Assembly (NCBI GenBank): GCA_034440615.1
Contig: JAOTOM010005183.1
Span: 1,306,001-1,370,000, forward strand
Length of the DNA stretch: 64,000 bases
Source of the DNA: Ashinkailepas kermadecensis
Taxonomy: Eukaryota > Arthropoda > Thecostraca > Neolepadidae
Direction: 5' to 3'
Shown: positions 24,840 through 35,509 of the stretch, in pieces
Layout of the letters: every line of letters starts with the position of its first letter
Numbering within the stretch: the stretch's first letter is position 1
Notes under the pieces: generated by a model
What the model was told of the DNA's origin: nothing
Seen by the model: the letters and a program-made list of their open reading frames with translations, nothing else
The model's database searches: none
Program-made: the position numbers and the translations under genes

Positions 24840-25490
24840 AATACAAGGATATTTGGAGTGGGGTGCCACAGGGTTTCATTCCAGGTTCACTTCTCTTTAT
24901 CATGTTCGTCAACAATATTGAGTTAGGGGTGATGAATATGGTGCTTAAATTTGCTGAAAACAAACTAGTAAGAAGGGCTAACAGTAGTGACGAATCTAGT
25001 AATCTTCAGCTGGACTTAGATGATCCAGAAAAGTGTGCTGATAAATGGCAGATGTCTTTCAACTATAAGTGAACAGATATACTCTGGGGCTTGGAGATGG
25101 AATATTTAGACATACAGTAGGAGGTAGCGAGTTGGATGCCATGGAAAAGGAAACAGATTTAGGCACGTTGGCTTCAAGTGACCTTGAAACAGAAAAACAA
25201 TGTAACTCATCTAGGAACAAGGCAATTAGAAGACTAGGAATCATTCACAGGAGTGCTGAATTTAAAAGCAAGGAAGGTCTGAAGAAAAATTGGTACAAGC
25301 TTGCAGCCCTTCATTGAAAAGAGATATAGTATACTATAAAGTGTGCACCACAAAGCTACTAGGCTTATCAGTGCACTAGGAAATGTATAGTATGTGGAGC
25401 AGTTTATGGCATTAGATACATACTCATACAAGTAAACAATACTAAGTGGTGATATGATTGAGAGAGATGCTTTGAGAGTATGATACAAGG
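24840..25490 (+). pseudogene. Degraded CR1/L2-like LINE ORF2 fragment
   Basis: GVPQGFIPGSLLFIMFVNNI is the RT motif around GxPQGSxLGPxLFxxFxND. The catalytic box reads FAEN instead of FADD, followed by CADKWQMSFNY and, in shifted frames, the TxDLGxLxSxDLxxExQC and NKAIRRLGIIHRS stretches. The same motifs occur, better preserved, at 43145-43620, so both belong to one family. Multiple frameshifts and stops. Confidence 0.7.
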
Positions 25491-26384
25491 ATCAGATTAA
25501 ATTATCCCAAGACTGTTGGACAGGCAATGCCAAGAGGTTATTTAGCTTGTACAGATATAAATATATAAAAACGTGAAGTATCAGGCAGTTGTGTGTGTAG
25601 TGTAGACAGTAGATTGCAAGAGTGGTTTATGATTGTGATATAGTTGAGTTCCTAAGCAAGCAATTCTTACCAGTTTTTACTAAAGGGAACTTGAGTACAT
25701 ATGGAAACGCTGAAGGTTATACCATGGAGGGGATAGAAGATAGGAGATATTACAAGAACTATAGAAGCTGTAGAAAACCAGTTGCAGAAAACCAAACCAA
25801 ATAAAGCTGCAGGACCTGATCATGCATATGATATGATTTTAGTTGGGCATACTCAAGTTTTAGCACCTCCTCTTGGTGCCATTTCCAGGTGCTCTTTTAA
25901 GCATTCTTAAGTACCTGAAGATTGGGATAATGCACATGCAATGTCAAATTTCAAAAAGGAAATATGAAGGCTGAGGGAAATTACAGGCCAGTCATTCTAA
26001 CTTAACTAGGTTGTAAGTTGTCAGAAAAAAACTCATCCAGGATAATTTTCAGACTCATCTAGATATGCATAACCTTTTCAGGGATGCAAAACATGGATTT
26101 CCAGCTGGGAGATATTGCTTAACCAACTCACTTGAGTTCATCGGGTACGTAACAAGGAAAGTTGGCAACAAAAACAATATGGAGAAAAGCTTATGGCATT
26201 ATATATGTACTCATTTAAGCATAGTAAGTCGAGGAGTGATATAATTAACATGTTTAAATTTGCAAAATGGTTAGGCAAGGTTAATCTGAATGATGCTCCT
26301 CTAATTAGGGTATCACATAGGAGGCATCGATTCAGGTCAGACGAGTCAAGGTATTGGACAGTTAAACAGCAACAGGTTTTCAGT

Positions 26385-27065
26385 GCGGGGACAAGAAGTC
26401 CAGGGTATTCGAATATACCCATCCCACAATCGAAAGATTGTGGGTTCGGCAGTGATAAATTATTCGTAAAATAGGGTGGAATATACTACTTTCTGAACAC
26501 TGAAATCACATCCTTCCCAACGGAGATTCGACATCGTGCTTCGTGATAAGTAGTTATCTATTTTTTAGTACTTATCTATAGATAAGGTTTTCATATCTAT
26601 TTTTTAACAGTATCTTGTTGAAAAGTATCATGATGATACTTACCATTGTGGATTTTGATGCACGAACATCTCGTATCACAATTCCAGGTAAGAAGATTAC
26701 CTATGATGTGGCCTGTTATACAATATCAGTTGATAAGGATAGGCATGCTTTATCATTATCTGTAAAATAGTTACCCCTAAATTAGGTATCTCAAAACAAA
26801 TGGAAAAGGTGCACGTATGAGCACGCTGTTGTATCAAAATTGGCTTGAAGACCTTATAAATCATGTTGAGGGACATCGTTTCCATGGATAATCTCGACAT
26901 CCCACTGTACTCGTTTCGACATCTCACACCTAACGAAAAACCATTATTTTTACACTGGGGTTCGGGTCTCACCTGTTGCTACTCTTCGCATGCGGCCAAT
27001 CGGCGTGAGAGATTGGCGACGCTACAGGACTCAACGGTCGACGTGTCGTAAAACCAATAACCAAT
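26385..27065 (+). mobile_element. SINE-A interrupted by a hAT-type MITE
   Basis: Head at 26386-26449 (GGGGACAAGAAGTCCAGGGTA... CACAATCGAAAGATTGTGGG) and body/tail at 26958-27065 (GTCTCACCTGTTGCTAC... AAAACCAATAACC). The two halves join cleanly once the 508-bp insert and its duplicated GGGTTCGG are set aside, giving about 165 bp. The SINE is flanked by CAGGTTTTCAGT (26373-26384) and CAGGCTTTCAGT (27066-27077), a 12-bp target duplication inside the LINE reading frame. Confidence 0.8.
26450..26957. mobile_element. hAT-type MITE, copy 1
   Basis: 508 bp, starting CAGTGATAAATTATTCG and ending in the inverted form of CAGTGTAAAAATAATGG. It is flanked by a perfect 8-bp duplication GGGTTCGG (26442-26449, 26958-26965). 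CAGTG termini with 8-bp target duplications are typical of hAT elements. No ORF, so non-autonomous. A second copy in opposite orientation lies at 27243-27732, and an end fragment near 52040-52107. Confidence 0.85.
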
Positions 27066-27196
27066 CAGGCTTTCAGTCAGAGTGGTTGATCAATGGAATG
27101 CACCGTCTGGTTATGTGGTTAGGAGTCCGTCATTGAACGTGGCTAGTAGGGTAGTTAAACTATTTAGGTTCAAAGTATCTTTTTATACTTTTAACC

Positions 27197-27234
27197 TATT
27201 ATAGTATACTTTTATAAGTATGTTATAATAGGTA
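27197..27234. repeat. AT-rich hairpin
   Basis: ACCTATTATAGTATACTT and AAGTATGTTATAATAGGT face each other across a few bases, forming a near-perfect stem just outside the MITE target duplication. Confidence 0.6.
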
Positions 27235-27242
27235 CAGTGAGG

Positions 27243-27732
27243 CAGTGTTAAAATAATGGTTTCTTGTTAGGTGCGATATGTCAAAACAAGTACAACAGGA
27301 TGTCAAAATCACCACGGGGATAATGTGAGATCAAATACTTGTGAAGTCCTTAAAACACAGTTTCGAGACAATTGAGTACATATGACTGCACCCGTTTCGC
27401 GTGTTTTGAGAGGTACCTAATTTGGGGATATCGATATCAGCGATAACGATACAAATACATATGCTATAAGCCAGCATTGTATAACATAGTACATCATAGG
27501 TAATCCCCCTCTATCTAGAAATGCGCCACGGAGTGTTCGGTACCACGATCCAGGATCCGTCACGGTGAGCATAAGCATGATACTTATAAATTGGATACTG
27601 TTAGAAGCAAGACATGAAGACTTCGTAAACACGCACCAAGAAGCACGATGTGAATACATTTTTCGGAATGATGTCTATTCAGTTTTCAGTAAGTGGAATA
27701 TTCCACCTTATTTCACGAATAATTTATCACTG
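27243..27732. mobile_element. hAT-type MITE, copy 2 (inverted relative to copy 1)
   Basis: Begins CAGTGTTAAAATAATGG and ends AATAATTTATCACTG, matching both ends of the 26450-26957 element in reverse. Flanked by CAGTGAGG (27235-27242) and CAGTGGGG (27733-27740), an 8-bp duplication with one mismatch that itself resembles the element terminus. About 490 bp, no coding capacity. Confidence 0.85.
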
Positions 27733-27780
27733 CAGTGGGGAGATGGGAAATTAGGTGGATGAAATGGGATTTATATAGGT

Positions 27781-27915
27781 GAATCACACATGTGCTAGAC
27801 ATGACTCATGAGTGTGTTACAGTCCCACATGGGTTACGACCACGGGTGAGTCACACATGTGCTACACATGACTCATGAGTGTGTTACAGTCCCACATGTG
27901 TTACGACCACGCATT
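27781..27915. repeat. Two-copy 67-bp tandem repeat with TGACTCA palindrome
   Basis: Two near-identical units (GAATCACACATGTGCTAGAC... and GAGTCACACATGTGCTACAC...), each containing ACATGACTCATGAGTGTG and TTACAGTCCCACATG. The core TGACTCA is an AP-1-type site embedded in a palindrome. A third, diverged unit may start near 27915. Confidence 0.8.
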
Positions 27916-28351
27916 TGTTACTCGATCATGCGTGCGTTACATGAGATCGAGTCAATGGGGATTGATGTGCTAGGGTAGACAGCTTCTTCACAACTCAGGA
28001 TATAGTATTGATGAGGGTCTTTCAGAGAGTATCTTTTTCATCATATAGCATCTTTCCTTTATTGGCTTATGCTAAATCATCCCCGTGGTTTTTCTGAAAG
28101 TGCAACACCTCATGACTTTATATGATGCTCATATATTTAGATTATATGATGCTCATATATTTAGAGTATCACGTATGGTCATCAATTCAGGCTCAAAAAG
28201 GCAAAGTATTTGGCAGCTAAAACACCCATATGTTTTCAGTCCGAGGGTGGCTGATCAATGGTGATCAGTGCCTGCTGGTGATATAGTAGAGTCCCTCATT
28301 GAATAAATTTAATAAATATGGTGGATAAGTTGTTAGGCAACAATCTTATGC

Positions 28352-28800
28352 TTCAAAGTTGTGCAGTAGCAGGATGGGGACTGGGGTAGATGGATCAGGA
28401 TTGATGATAGTAGGTGACTTATATCATGTCTAGAAGTGGGGAATGATGCTAGTAACCAGTGTCGATGGCAGTGAACTCAGTACCATCCTTTGGCATGTGA
28501 TGCTGATGAGAATGATCATGGGGACACAATGATGTCTATAGTTTCTCTAGAAATTGATAGATTAATTATGATCAAAAATCATGTTTTTAATTCAAAGCTG
28601 TGCAGAATGGGAATAGGAGTTCAGGTGAATGGGGTATGATTAATGCTAGTATGTGTCCTAGGTTATGCTTATAAATGCTCGATTATGCCAGCAGCAGGTG
28701 AACCTGGTGATAGATTCAGAACCAGGCTTCAGGCATGTGATGCTGAAGAAGCTGACCATGGTAACACAATGCTCTTGATAGTTTTCTTAGAACTCAGGAT
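28352..28800. repeat. Diverged ~239-bp tandem duplication
   Basis: TTCAAAGYTGTGCAG at ~28354 and ~28592, and GGCATGTGATGCTGA at ~28492 and ~28731, define two copies with many substitutions. No recognisable protein is encoded. Confidence 0.55.
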
Positions 28801-28859
28801 ACATTTATCAAAGGGTTTCAGTCTCTTTTCTCTTGTCTTAAAGCCTTAGTACACTAGAT

Positions 28860-30740
28860 ATATCCTGATTCCATTGCCAACTTCCCTAGTTACTCACTCA
28901 ATGAATTTGAAAAGGTTAGCTAGCCAAGATCTCCCAGATTTAAATCCATGCTGAATACCCCATACAAACTTATGCTTGTCAAGATGGGCCTGAACATTGT
29001 TCTTGACAAGTTTTACTAACACTGTAAATACTAGTGATGTTGAACTAACTGGTCCGTAATTTGCCTAAGTTTCTAATCCCTTTTTGAAATCATTACAGCA
29101 TTTGCATTACACCAAAATATTAGATAATTCAGAATACTGAAAAGACTGCCTGAAAATGACACCTAGAGGTACTGCCAAAACTTAACACACTGCTCTAAAA
29201 TCCTAGCATGTATGTCAGCAGGTACTGCAGCTTTACTTGGCTTGACTTTCTGCAACCTGTTTCCCACAGCTTCTATAGTTATTGTAAGATCTTCCTTATC
29301 TCTGTTCTGAAATCACAAAGTGGTAATGCTGAATAAGAGCCATCTTGGTTAAGCCTATAAAGGAGGATACTATAATATGAGGAAAAAAGATTTAAACACC
29401 AACATCAATGATATATCTTGAATTCTGAAGAAAAAAACTAACTACCCAATAGTGTTGTCATGACCAGTCTAGTCAGCATCACATACTTGAAGGAAGGTAC
29501 ACACTAGTGGCCGCACACAAAATATTTACATGGGTATTTGTAAAATATAGAGAACCTCTCGACATTGCCTTCATAACAGTCACAAGATAATTTAACTTCA
29601 GTCAGTCTTTCAGATTCCATAACACATCTAACTTTTCTTCTAGCTAATATATATTCCTCATGATTAACATTAGCATTAAGGTCTTTTAGGCAGGGTTGCA
29701 GATCTCTCATGAAGCTATGGAGGTCCAAGTGCTTTTTCAATGCATATTTTCAGATTGAATGTGGAAAATGACAACTTAACATTAGCCGGGTACAAAACCA
29801 GGGAGTCCAGACAGCCCCAAACACACCCAGAATCTCCAGCCATGTTTTTAGGTTCTTATATGCCTGCTTCCTTAACTTGAGCAAATGTCTTACTTTCCTC
29901 ATCAGCCACAAGGGGTCCTTCTCCATTGATTGGTTATTGGTTTTACGACACGTCGACCGTTGAGTCATATAACGTCGTCAATCTCTTACGCCGATTGGTC
30001 GCGGGCGAAGAGTAGCGACAGGTGAGACTCGAACCCACAACCTTTCGATTGTGAGACGAGCATCTTACCCCTAGACCACTCGTCCCCGGTCCTTCTCCAT
30101 TATGATTCATCTATTGTGAATAAACATATCTTGACCTCGAAACAGCCTACCCTTTAGGACTTGCCACATTTGATCTGCATGCTAGACCTGACAATAAAAC
30201 TCGCCACATAATTCCATCCAGGGAGATGCTGAACTTCGGGTAAATCCCTTGAGCAAATCTTTAGAAACTGCATCCAACATACAGAGTTGGATTTTTACTT
30301 TGTAGTCCTGGATGTGGAGAGCAAAATTGCTATATAATCAAATAGGGAGAGGCTATTTGTCTTCAAGCCTGTGATGTCAGCGTTTCAGTTTTCACTTTTC
30401 AGTGAAGCTTGAACACTTTATCATGGATCAAGTTCATTGTCAAACAGCACCATTCATTCAACCTCCAAATAAGAAAAAAATGAGAGGATAATTATCTGGA
30501 TAGGATAATGTTCTGGATGCCAAAAAAGGAACAGTCTGTGTTTCCAATCCTGGTGTCCTTTTGCTCCCTACACTTCCAGCATATAAGGAAAAGCATATCA
30601 GGAACAGGTTTCTCATGATCACTATCTCTAAGATCTCTCCTATGTTCAGATCCTGTACACAATTTGTCCTCATTTGCAAGTTCCATATCTAACAATTTCT
30701 TTCCTCTTGTAGGTTCATTAATCATTTGACACAACACATA
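28860..30740 (-). pseudogene. Degraded CR1/L2-like LINE, endonuclease to RT start, with SINE inserted
   Basis: Read on the minus strand from right to left. Endonuclease end (MINEPTRGKKLLDMELANE, then SDHEKPVPDMLF, ~30740-30590); linker (WLMRKVRHLLKLRKQAYKNL, ~29905-29840); RNP-like segment (CLKDLNANVNHEEY, ~29700); start of RT (KVKPSKAAVPADI, ~29240); and F-x-W-G-I-Q-H-G-F motif (CMGYSAWI region, ~28960). Many stops and frame changes. A SINE-A (29928-30087) lies between the endonuclease and the linker. Confidence 0.65.
29928..30087 (-). mobile_element. SINE-A, full-length, with perfect 14-bp target duplication
   Basis: Complete copy, tRNA-like head to the right (GGGGACGAGTGGTCTAGGGG on the minus strand). 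GGTCCTTCTCCATT occurs at 29914-29927 and again at 30088-30101. The perfect duplication inside a badly decayed LINE shows the SINE moved much later than the LINE died. Confidence 0.93.
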
Positions 30741-32040
30741 CTTCTCAGAACACTACCTGATGCTGACAAAACTTCTGTGCAAGGTAAAACAGGTCTTGAA
30801 GAAACATGTAATGTCAAGCTTCCATGATGATTGAATAACAGCACAAACAACATTTTAGCTAGCTTCTGCATGCTCAGCCAGTAACAGGACTTGCAATATT
30901 AAGTTTTAACAAAAGGTGGACGCACAGACAAAAATGTTGTGTACCAGATCAGTTGTGAGCTATGTGAGACCATATCAGGAGAGAGTAAGCAAGCTGTATG
31001 ACTATGGTTCGATTAGCAATATTGGTATTTGAAACCGGACACATGATATCCCACAAAGCATATCATTCATCCATGCCATCATGTCCAATTCTGTCAGCAT
31101 CATTATATTTGGAGTGATCCTCCTGGCACAAAGACAAGCTTAAGAACAAATGAAGGACTATACTGACAAAAAGATGTAAATAAATTTGCATTATGGATGG
31201 AAGGCCAGCTTTGAATTTCACTGAAGCATGTTCTGTTATGTTTTTTGTTGGGAGGGCATAATATTTTAGCATGGCAGTGGGATCTGTTGGTTACATATGG
31301 TAACTTAATAGGGTGTCCAAGCTTTTCCAGTTTGGATTGCATGATGTTGGTATTAGGCAAGGTTAACCACATGTGGATCTGCTGTATTTTAAGGTGATTT
31401 TGATGGGTGAGATGGGATACTAATGATATTCTATGCACAATAGCTTAATCATGCTAATATGCATTGCTTATTTTTGCATAATATTCCTACATTTCAGATC
31501 ATATTAAATGTTAATTTCATATCCAATCATACTTATTGAAGCCACTCTCAACATACAAGTATTTTCCCATTTAATCATTACCTGGGTAAAAAATCACACT
31601 GGTTATATACCTGAAACCTTCACAAGACTTCTACATATATTATGGTTCCAATTATGTGTAATTATGCCAAATAATAGAACTACATAGTTCAACAGGAAAG
31701 TGAAGACAGTGTTAGCCTGACTGTAATATCCATATAATGCCCCACACATACTATGTTCTATTAGCCAAAGATAAAAATAGATACCAAGTTCACTTCAAAT
31801 CATCCCCAGAAAGATCCATATGGTGAAGGAGGTCATGTGAAGTCAGGCTAGAATGATGGTCTTGAATTATCTTGGAAAGGTCAATAAGCATAATGATATA
31901 TACCTATAGGGGTCACAAATAAATGTGCACAAGTCAAGGTGTATGAAAGTTAAACACAAACAGCTTGTCAGCAATAGCTATGCCAGTTGTGTATATTACC
32001 ATGTTGTTTTATGATCCACCAACTGATAAATTTGTGACTT
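30741..32040. other. No recognisable gene
   Basis: AT-rich, only short open frames without family resemblance. It may contain the 5' part of the minus-strand LINE. Confidence 0.35.
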
Positions 32041-32099
32041 AAGGTTAGTTAGTTATCTGAGTTTAAGGGCACTTTGACCAAAGTGTGATCCTTTAGTGC

Positions 32100-33780
32100 C
32101 CATGTGACTTAAGGTGTTTTATGAACTCTTGGAATTTATATCTCCAATACAATGTGTATGAATGTGACTAAGATCATAGGACCACTCATTTTCTGTGCAA
32201 ATGCAAAATAACTCCTGCAGTTTGTGAGGAGCAAAATAACACCAGGAAAGTAGAAGCTTTTAGTTAGGCAGCATAGCATAAAAGGAATGTATATAATACA
32301 ATTAAAATGGAACATAACCTAGCCTACTCCCTCCCCCTTCAGATAAAAACTTGACAAATTTCAAATGGTATTATTGCAGTTTAAGGTAACTGCAATATAC
32401 ATTTCACACACCTTTTACCTCCATGAAGCATGCAAATAGGTTAGGTTTGGTTAAGTTAGGTTAGGTTAGGCTTTTGTTGTCAGTTCGAAAAAAATACCAA
32501 GTTTTTGGGGTGGGGGCAGGTTGAATCTTTTTTAATGAGCTTTTTTGTTCATAAATTGTTCAGGCTATGGTAGGTGAGGTCATGTTTTTTAAGTTGAACA
32601 TTTTTTTTAGAAAAAAAGGTTTAGAAATGTTGATTTTTTATAAAGGAAGTTGTTTTCTTGCATGGAAGGTTAGTTTTGCCAATGTTGGGTGAGGCTATGC
32701 TAATTTTGATCTATTTTAAACACAACCTATTATGCTACATTACTAAACTCCAAACCCAATTCTGATGTTATTTTTCCTCCCAACTGAAAAGCATGCATTT
32801 GCAGAGGAAATGAGTGGTCACATCATGTTGAACATTCATAAACATTGCAGTGGAAAAAGAAATTCCAAGAAATCAAAAATTACCTTAAATTGTAAATTTA
32901 CTTTTGATACATATTATTTTCTTTAAATTATCAAAATAAAAAAAAACTTTCCAACATAACCTAACCTAACAAAACTTGCTTTTGATGAAAACCAATTCTC
33001 CATTTTTTGGATTTTTTTAAAAGAAATTTTAAACTTAGAAAACTTAAACTAACCTTACCTAATGAAACCAAACCCATTTGTTTGCTTGATGGAGCAAAAA
33101 TGGGTGTAAAACTTGTCTTTTGAAGATCTTCAAGAACAATGATAATAAAAAATTGTATTATTGTTGTTTAAGGTGGCAACAAGACAAGTTTTTACACATA
33201 TTTTCCTCCATAAAGCAAACAAATAGGTTAGGTTAATTTAGGTTAAGTTATAAAATTATTATTTTTTTAATGTTAGCATATTTCTTTTAAAGTCTTCAAA
33301 AGCAGCTTAAGATTAAAGTCTTCAAAAGGCAGGGTTAGGTTTATAATTTCAAAAATTTTCAGAGTATAAATTGCTTTACATTTTTTAAATTGTATTATTA
33401 TATTTTTTTTCCAAAGGAAGGTTAATATAGGTTAGGTTGGGGTTATGTTGCATTTTTATTTCATTTATTTAACCATTTCTTTTCATGCTGTTACCTAACT
33501 CAAAGCCCCTTTTTTGGTGTTATTTTGCTCACAACCTGAAAAGTAAGTATTTGCACAGAAAATAAGTGCTGCCATCATCTTAGTTACATTGCATTGGAAT
33601 GATAAATTCCAAGAATTAATGAAACAACCTTAAAGCACAAATTTACCCATAAAATATAGGTTTTATCAACCTACTTATTTTGCACCTGCAAGGGGCTAAA
33701 CAAGGTAAGGTAAAGCAATCCAATCCAATCTAATTTGACATAATAAATATAACCTAACACAACCTATCAACCTTACCTAA
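32100..33780. repeat. AACCT/TTAGG-rich dispersed repeat block, second locus
   Basis: Same family as 1020-3570: AAGGTGTTTTATGAACTC... AATGTGTATGAATGTGACTA, ACCACTCATTTTCTGTGCAA, TTTGCTCACAACCTG and repeated GGTTAGGTTAGG runs. Units occur here in both orientations. No gene seen. Confidence 0.65.
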
Positions 33781-33859
33781 CTTGATAACCATAACCTCAC
33801 AATCTCACCTAACACAACCTTGACCAAACCAACCTGTCTGTGTTGTCATGTTAGGTAGG

Positions 33860-33890
33860 TTCTACCTGCCTGGGTACTAGGTAGGTAGAA
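33860..33890. repeat. Short hairpin TTCTACCTGCCT/AGGTAGGTAGAA
   Basis: An 11-of-12-bp stem with a 7-base loop (GGGTACT). It sits in a stretch rich in TAGGTA-like words. Confidence 0.55.
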
Positions 33891-33994
33891 CTTACAATCA
33901 TTGCAGTATCAATTTACCAGGTCACTAAATAGGTGCCTACATTAATTTTAGTAGTTTGACCATCTAGTACCTAGGTCAGACTATGTCCTATGAC

Positions 33995-35500
33995 ATTGGG
34001 CATCAGTCAGTGATGCCCCAAAATGTTGCATCAGCAAACAATGAACATGATTTGACTTTCAAGGAGGTACCTAAAAAGTTATTTTTTTTTAAAAAGCAAC
34101 TGAATGGTGTGGAAAGTCATGTATGTATATAGGCATACATACATTTGTGGTTAAACTAACTATCCAAGAAGTGCACTTTTCCTGTGTGAAGAGCAGAATC
34201 CACTGAGGTGATGTAATGTTCTAGGTAAGCGATAATACGGCATGGAGAACATTCTTCAAACATGGGAAACTGGTTTAATTACCCCAGACTTTACTTAGTT
34301 GCTTGGACGCATCGACCATATTCACCACATACCTCACGTCAGGACTTGAAATAAATGACAAAGCACGGCAATGTGCTGCCCGGAAAGGAACCACCCGGGA
34401 AGAGGGGGCGCGAGCGGTGGCAAATGCGAAGCGAGGCCCTCAGGTTGTAACACGTTGTATGTAACCTGTCGTGGATATGTATGAATAGTTAAGGGCTTGA
34501 TTCAGGACTCAGGTACGCTTGGTTCATGGCAGGTTGTAGTTTTATATAACTTTCCGAAGGCTCATGTCCTCCCAGAGCTGACGTGAGCACTACCAATGAT
34601 TTATATTTTACTCTGGACCCTCATGAAAATGATGAGATGATTCAAATGTCCAAAGATATATAAGTAGATGGGGGAGATTCGGGTGGTACCGCACACCAGT
34701 TAGGTAGTGCGGGACACTCCAGTTTTTCCCCTGACGAGTCATGTATATATTTCCAAACGTCATCGCGCCATAACCAATTCCGCTTGATGTCTGGAAGCTT
34801 GACGGGTGTCCATGTATGTCTTTGGAAAAATTACAGGTTTTTAATGTTTTCAATGCTACATCCTTATGTGACTGAGCATTTACGGGGGCTTCGTTTCTGA
34901 TACATAGACTAAATTTGTGCTCAAATGTAATACATAAATATATATATATATATATATTGGTTCATCCACTTGACATGTCACACATGGCTGACTTCAGAAT
35001 TTTCACAACGGTGCAATATTTTAATATCGGACTGCGTCTGATCAGTAGTGCAACTGGTGAGAACTTAGGGAGCTATGGGATAGGGATATGGGAGGGAGGC
35101 CCCCCGTCTTGCCATAGCGTCTCATTTCTACGCACGAAGCGTGCCGAAATTTAGCCTTCTTTACCCGGTGTGGACCAGTGACAACGGGGGTGGAGGGGGG
35201 GCTGAGAAGCGGTGGGCCCAAGCATCGCGCCGGTGTTGGGAAATATGCATTGTGGTCCCGAAAAATAGCGGTGAGCCCAAAAAAATCCTGTTGGGCCACC
35301 AAAATAATCGGGTGGGGTCCCAAATTCGGTGCCCCACCCGAATATTTTGGGTGGAATATTTACAGGATGTATGTTTATTGGAATTTATTACATTTATGGG
35401 AGTACAGGAGCCGAATATTTTAAGAAAATCGGAGATACCAAAAGTTGTGCTGCTGCCTCTAAATTCACGTCGTGACCCCAACTAAGCATAGCGGGACCCC
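33995..35500. other. No recognisable gene; GGGCCCAAAAT-type repeat at the right
   Basis: 34.0-35.0 kb shows nothing recognisable except a short (AT)n at 34940-34957. From ~35180, phrases such as GTGGGCCCAAGCATCGCG, GTGAGCCCAAAAAAAT and GGTGGGGTCCCAAATTCGG repeat every 25-40 bp. A similar run (GGGCCCCCAAAATAGCG, CGTCGGGGCCCAAAATTCC) lies at 11200-11345, so these are related diverged minisatellites. Confidence 0.45.
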
Positions 35501-35509
35501 AACTTTAAG

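Larger units (their letters stand above)
25620..27190 (+). pseudogene. Second CR1/L2-like LINE ORF2 remnant, split by a SINE
   Basis: Starts with the pre-RT region (LQKTKPNKAAGPDH... VPEDWDNAHA, canonical KAxGPDxIxxxxLK... PxxWxxA), is degraded in the middle, and resumes with the conserved C-terminus (DIINMFKFAKWLGKVNL... RHRFRSDESRYWTVKQQQVFS). The rest of the C-terminus (VVDQWNAPSG) appears only after 27078, because a SINE, itself split by a MITE, sits between 26385 and 27065. Confidence 0.65.

Noticed and set aside
31063..31438. Minus-strand 111-codon frame
   Set aside because: AT-rich, no family resemblance, overlapped by another equally long frame.
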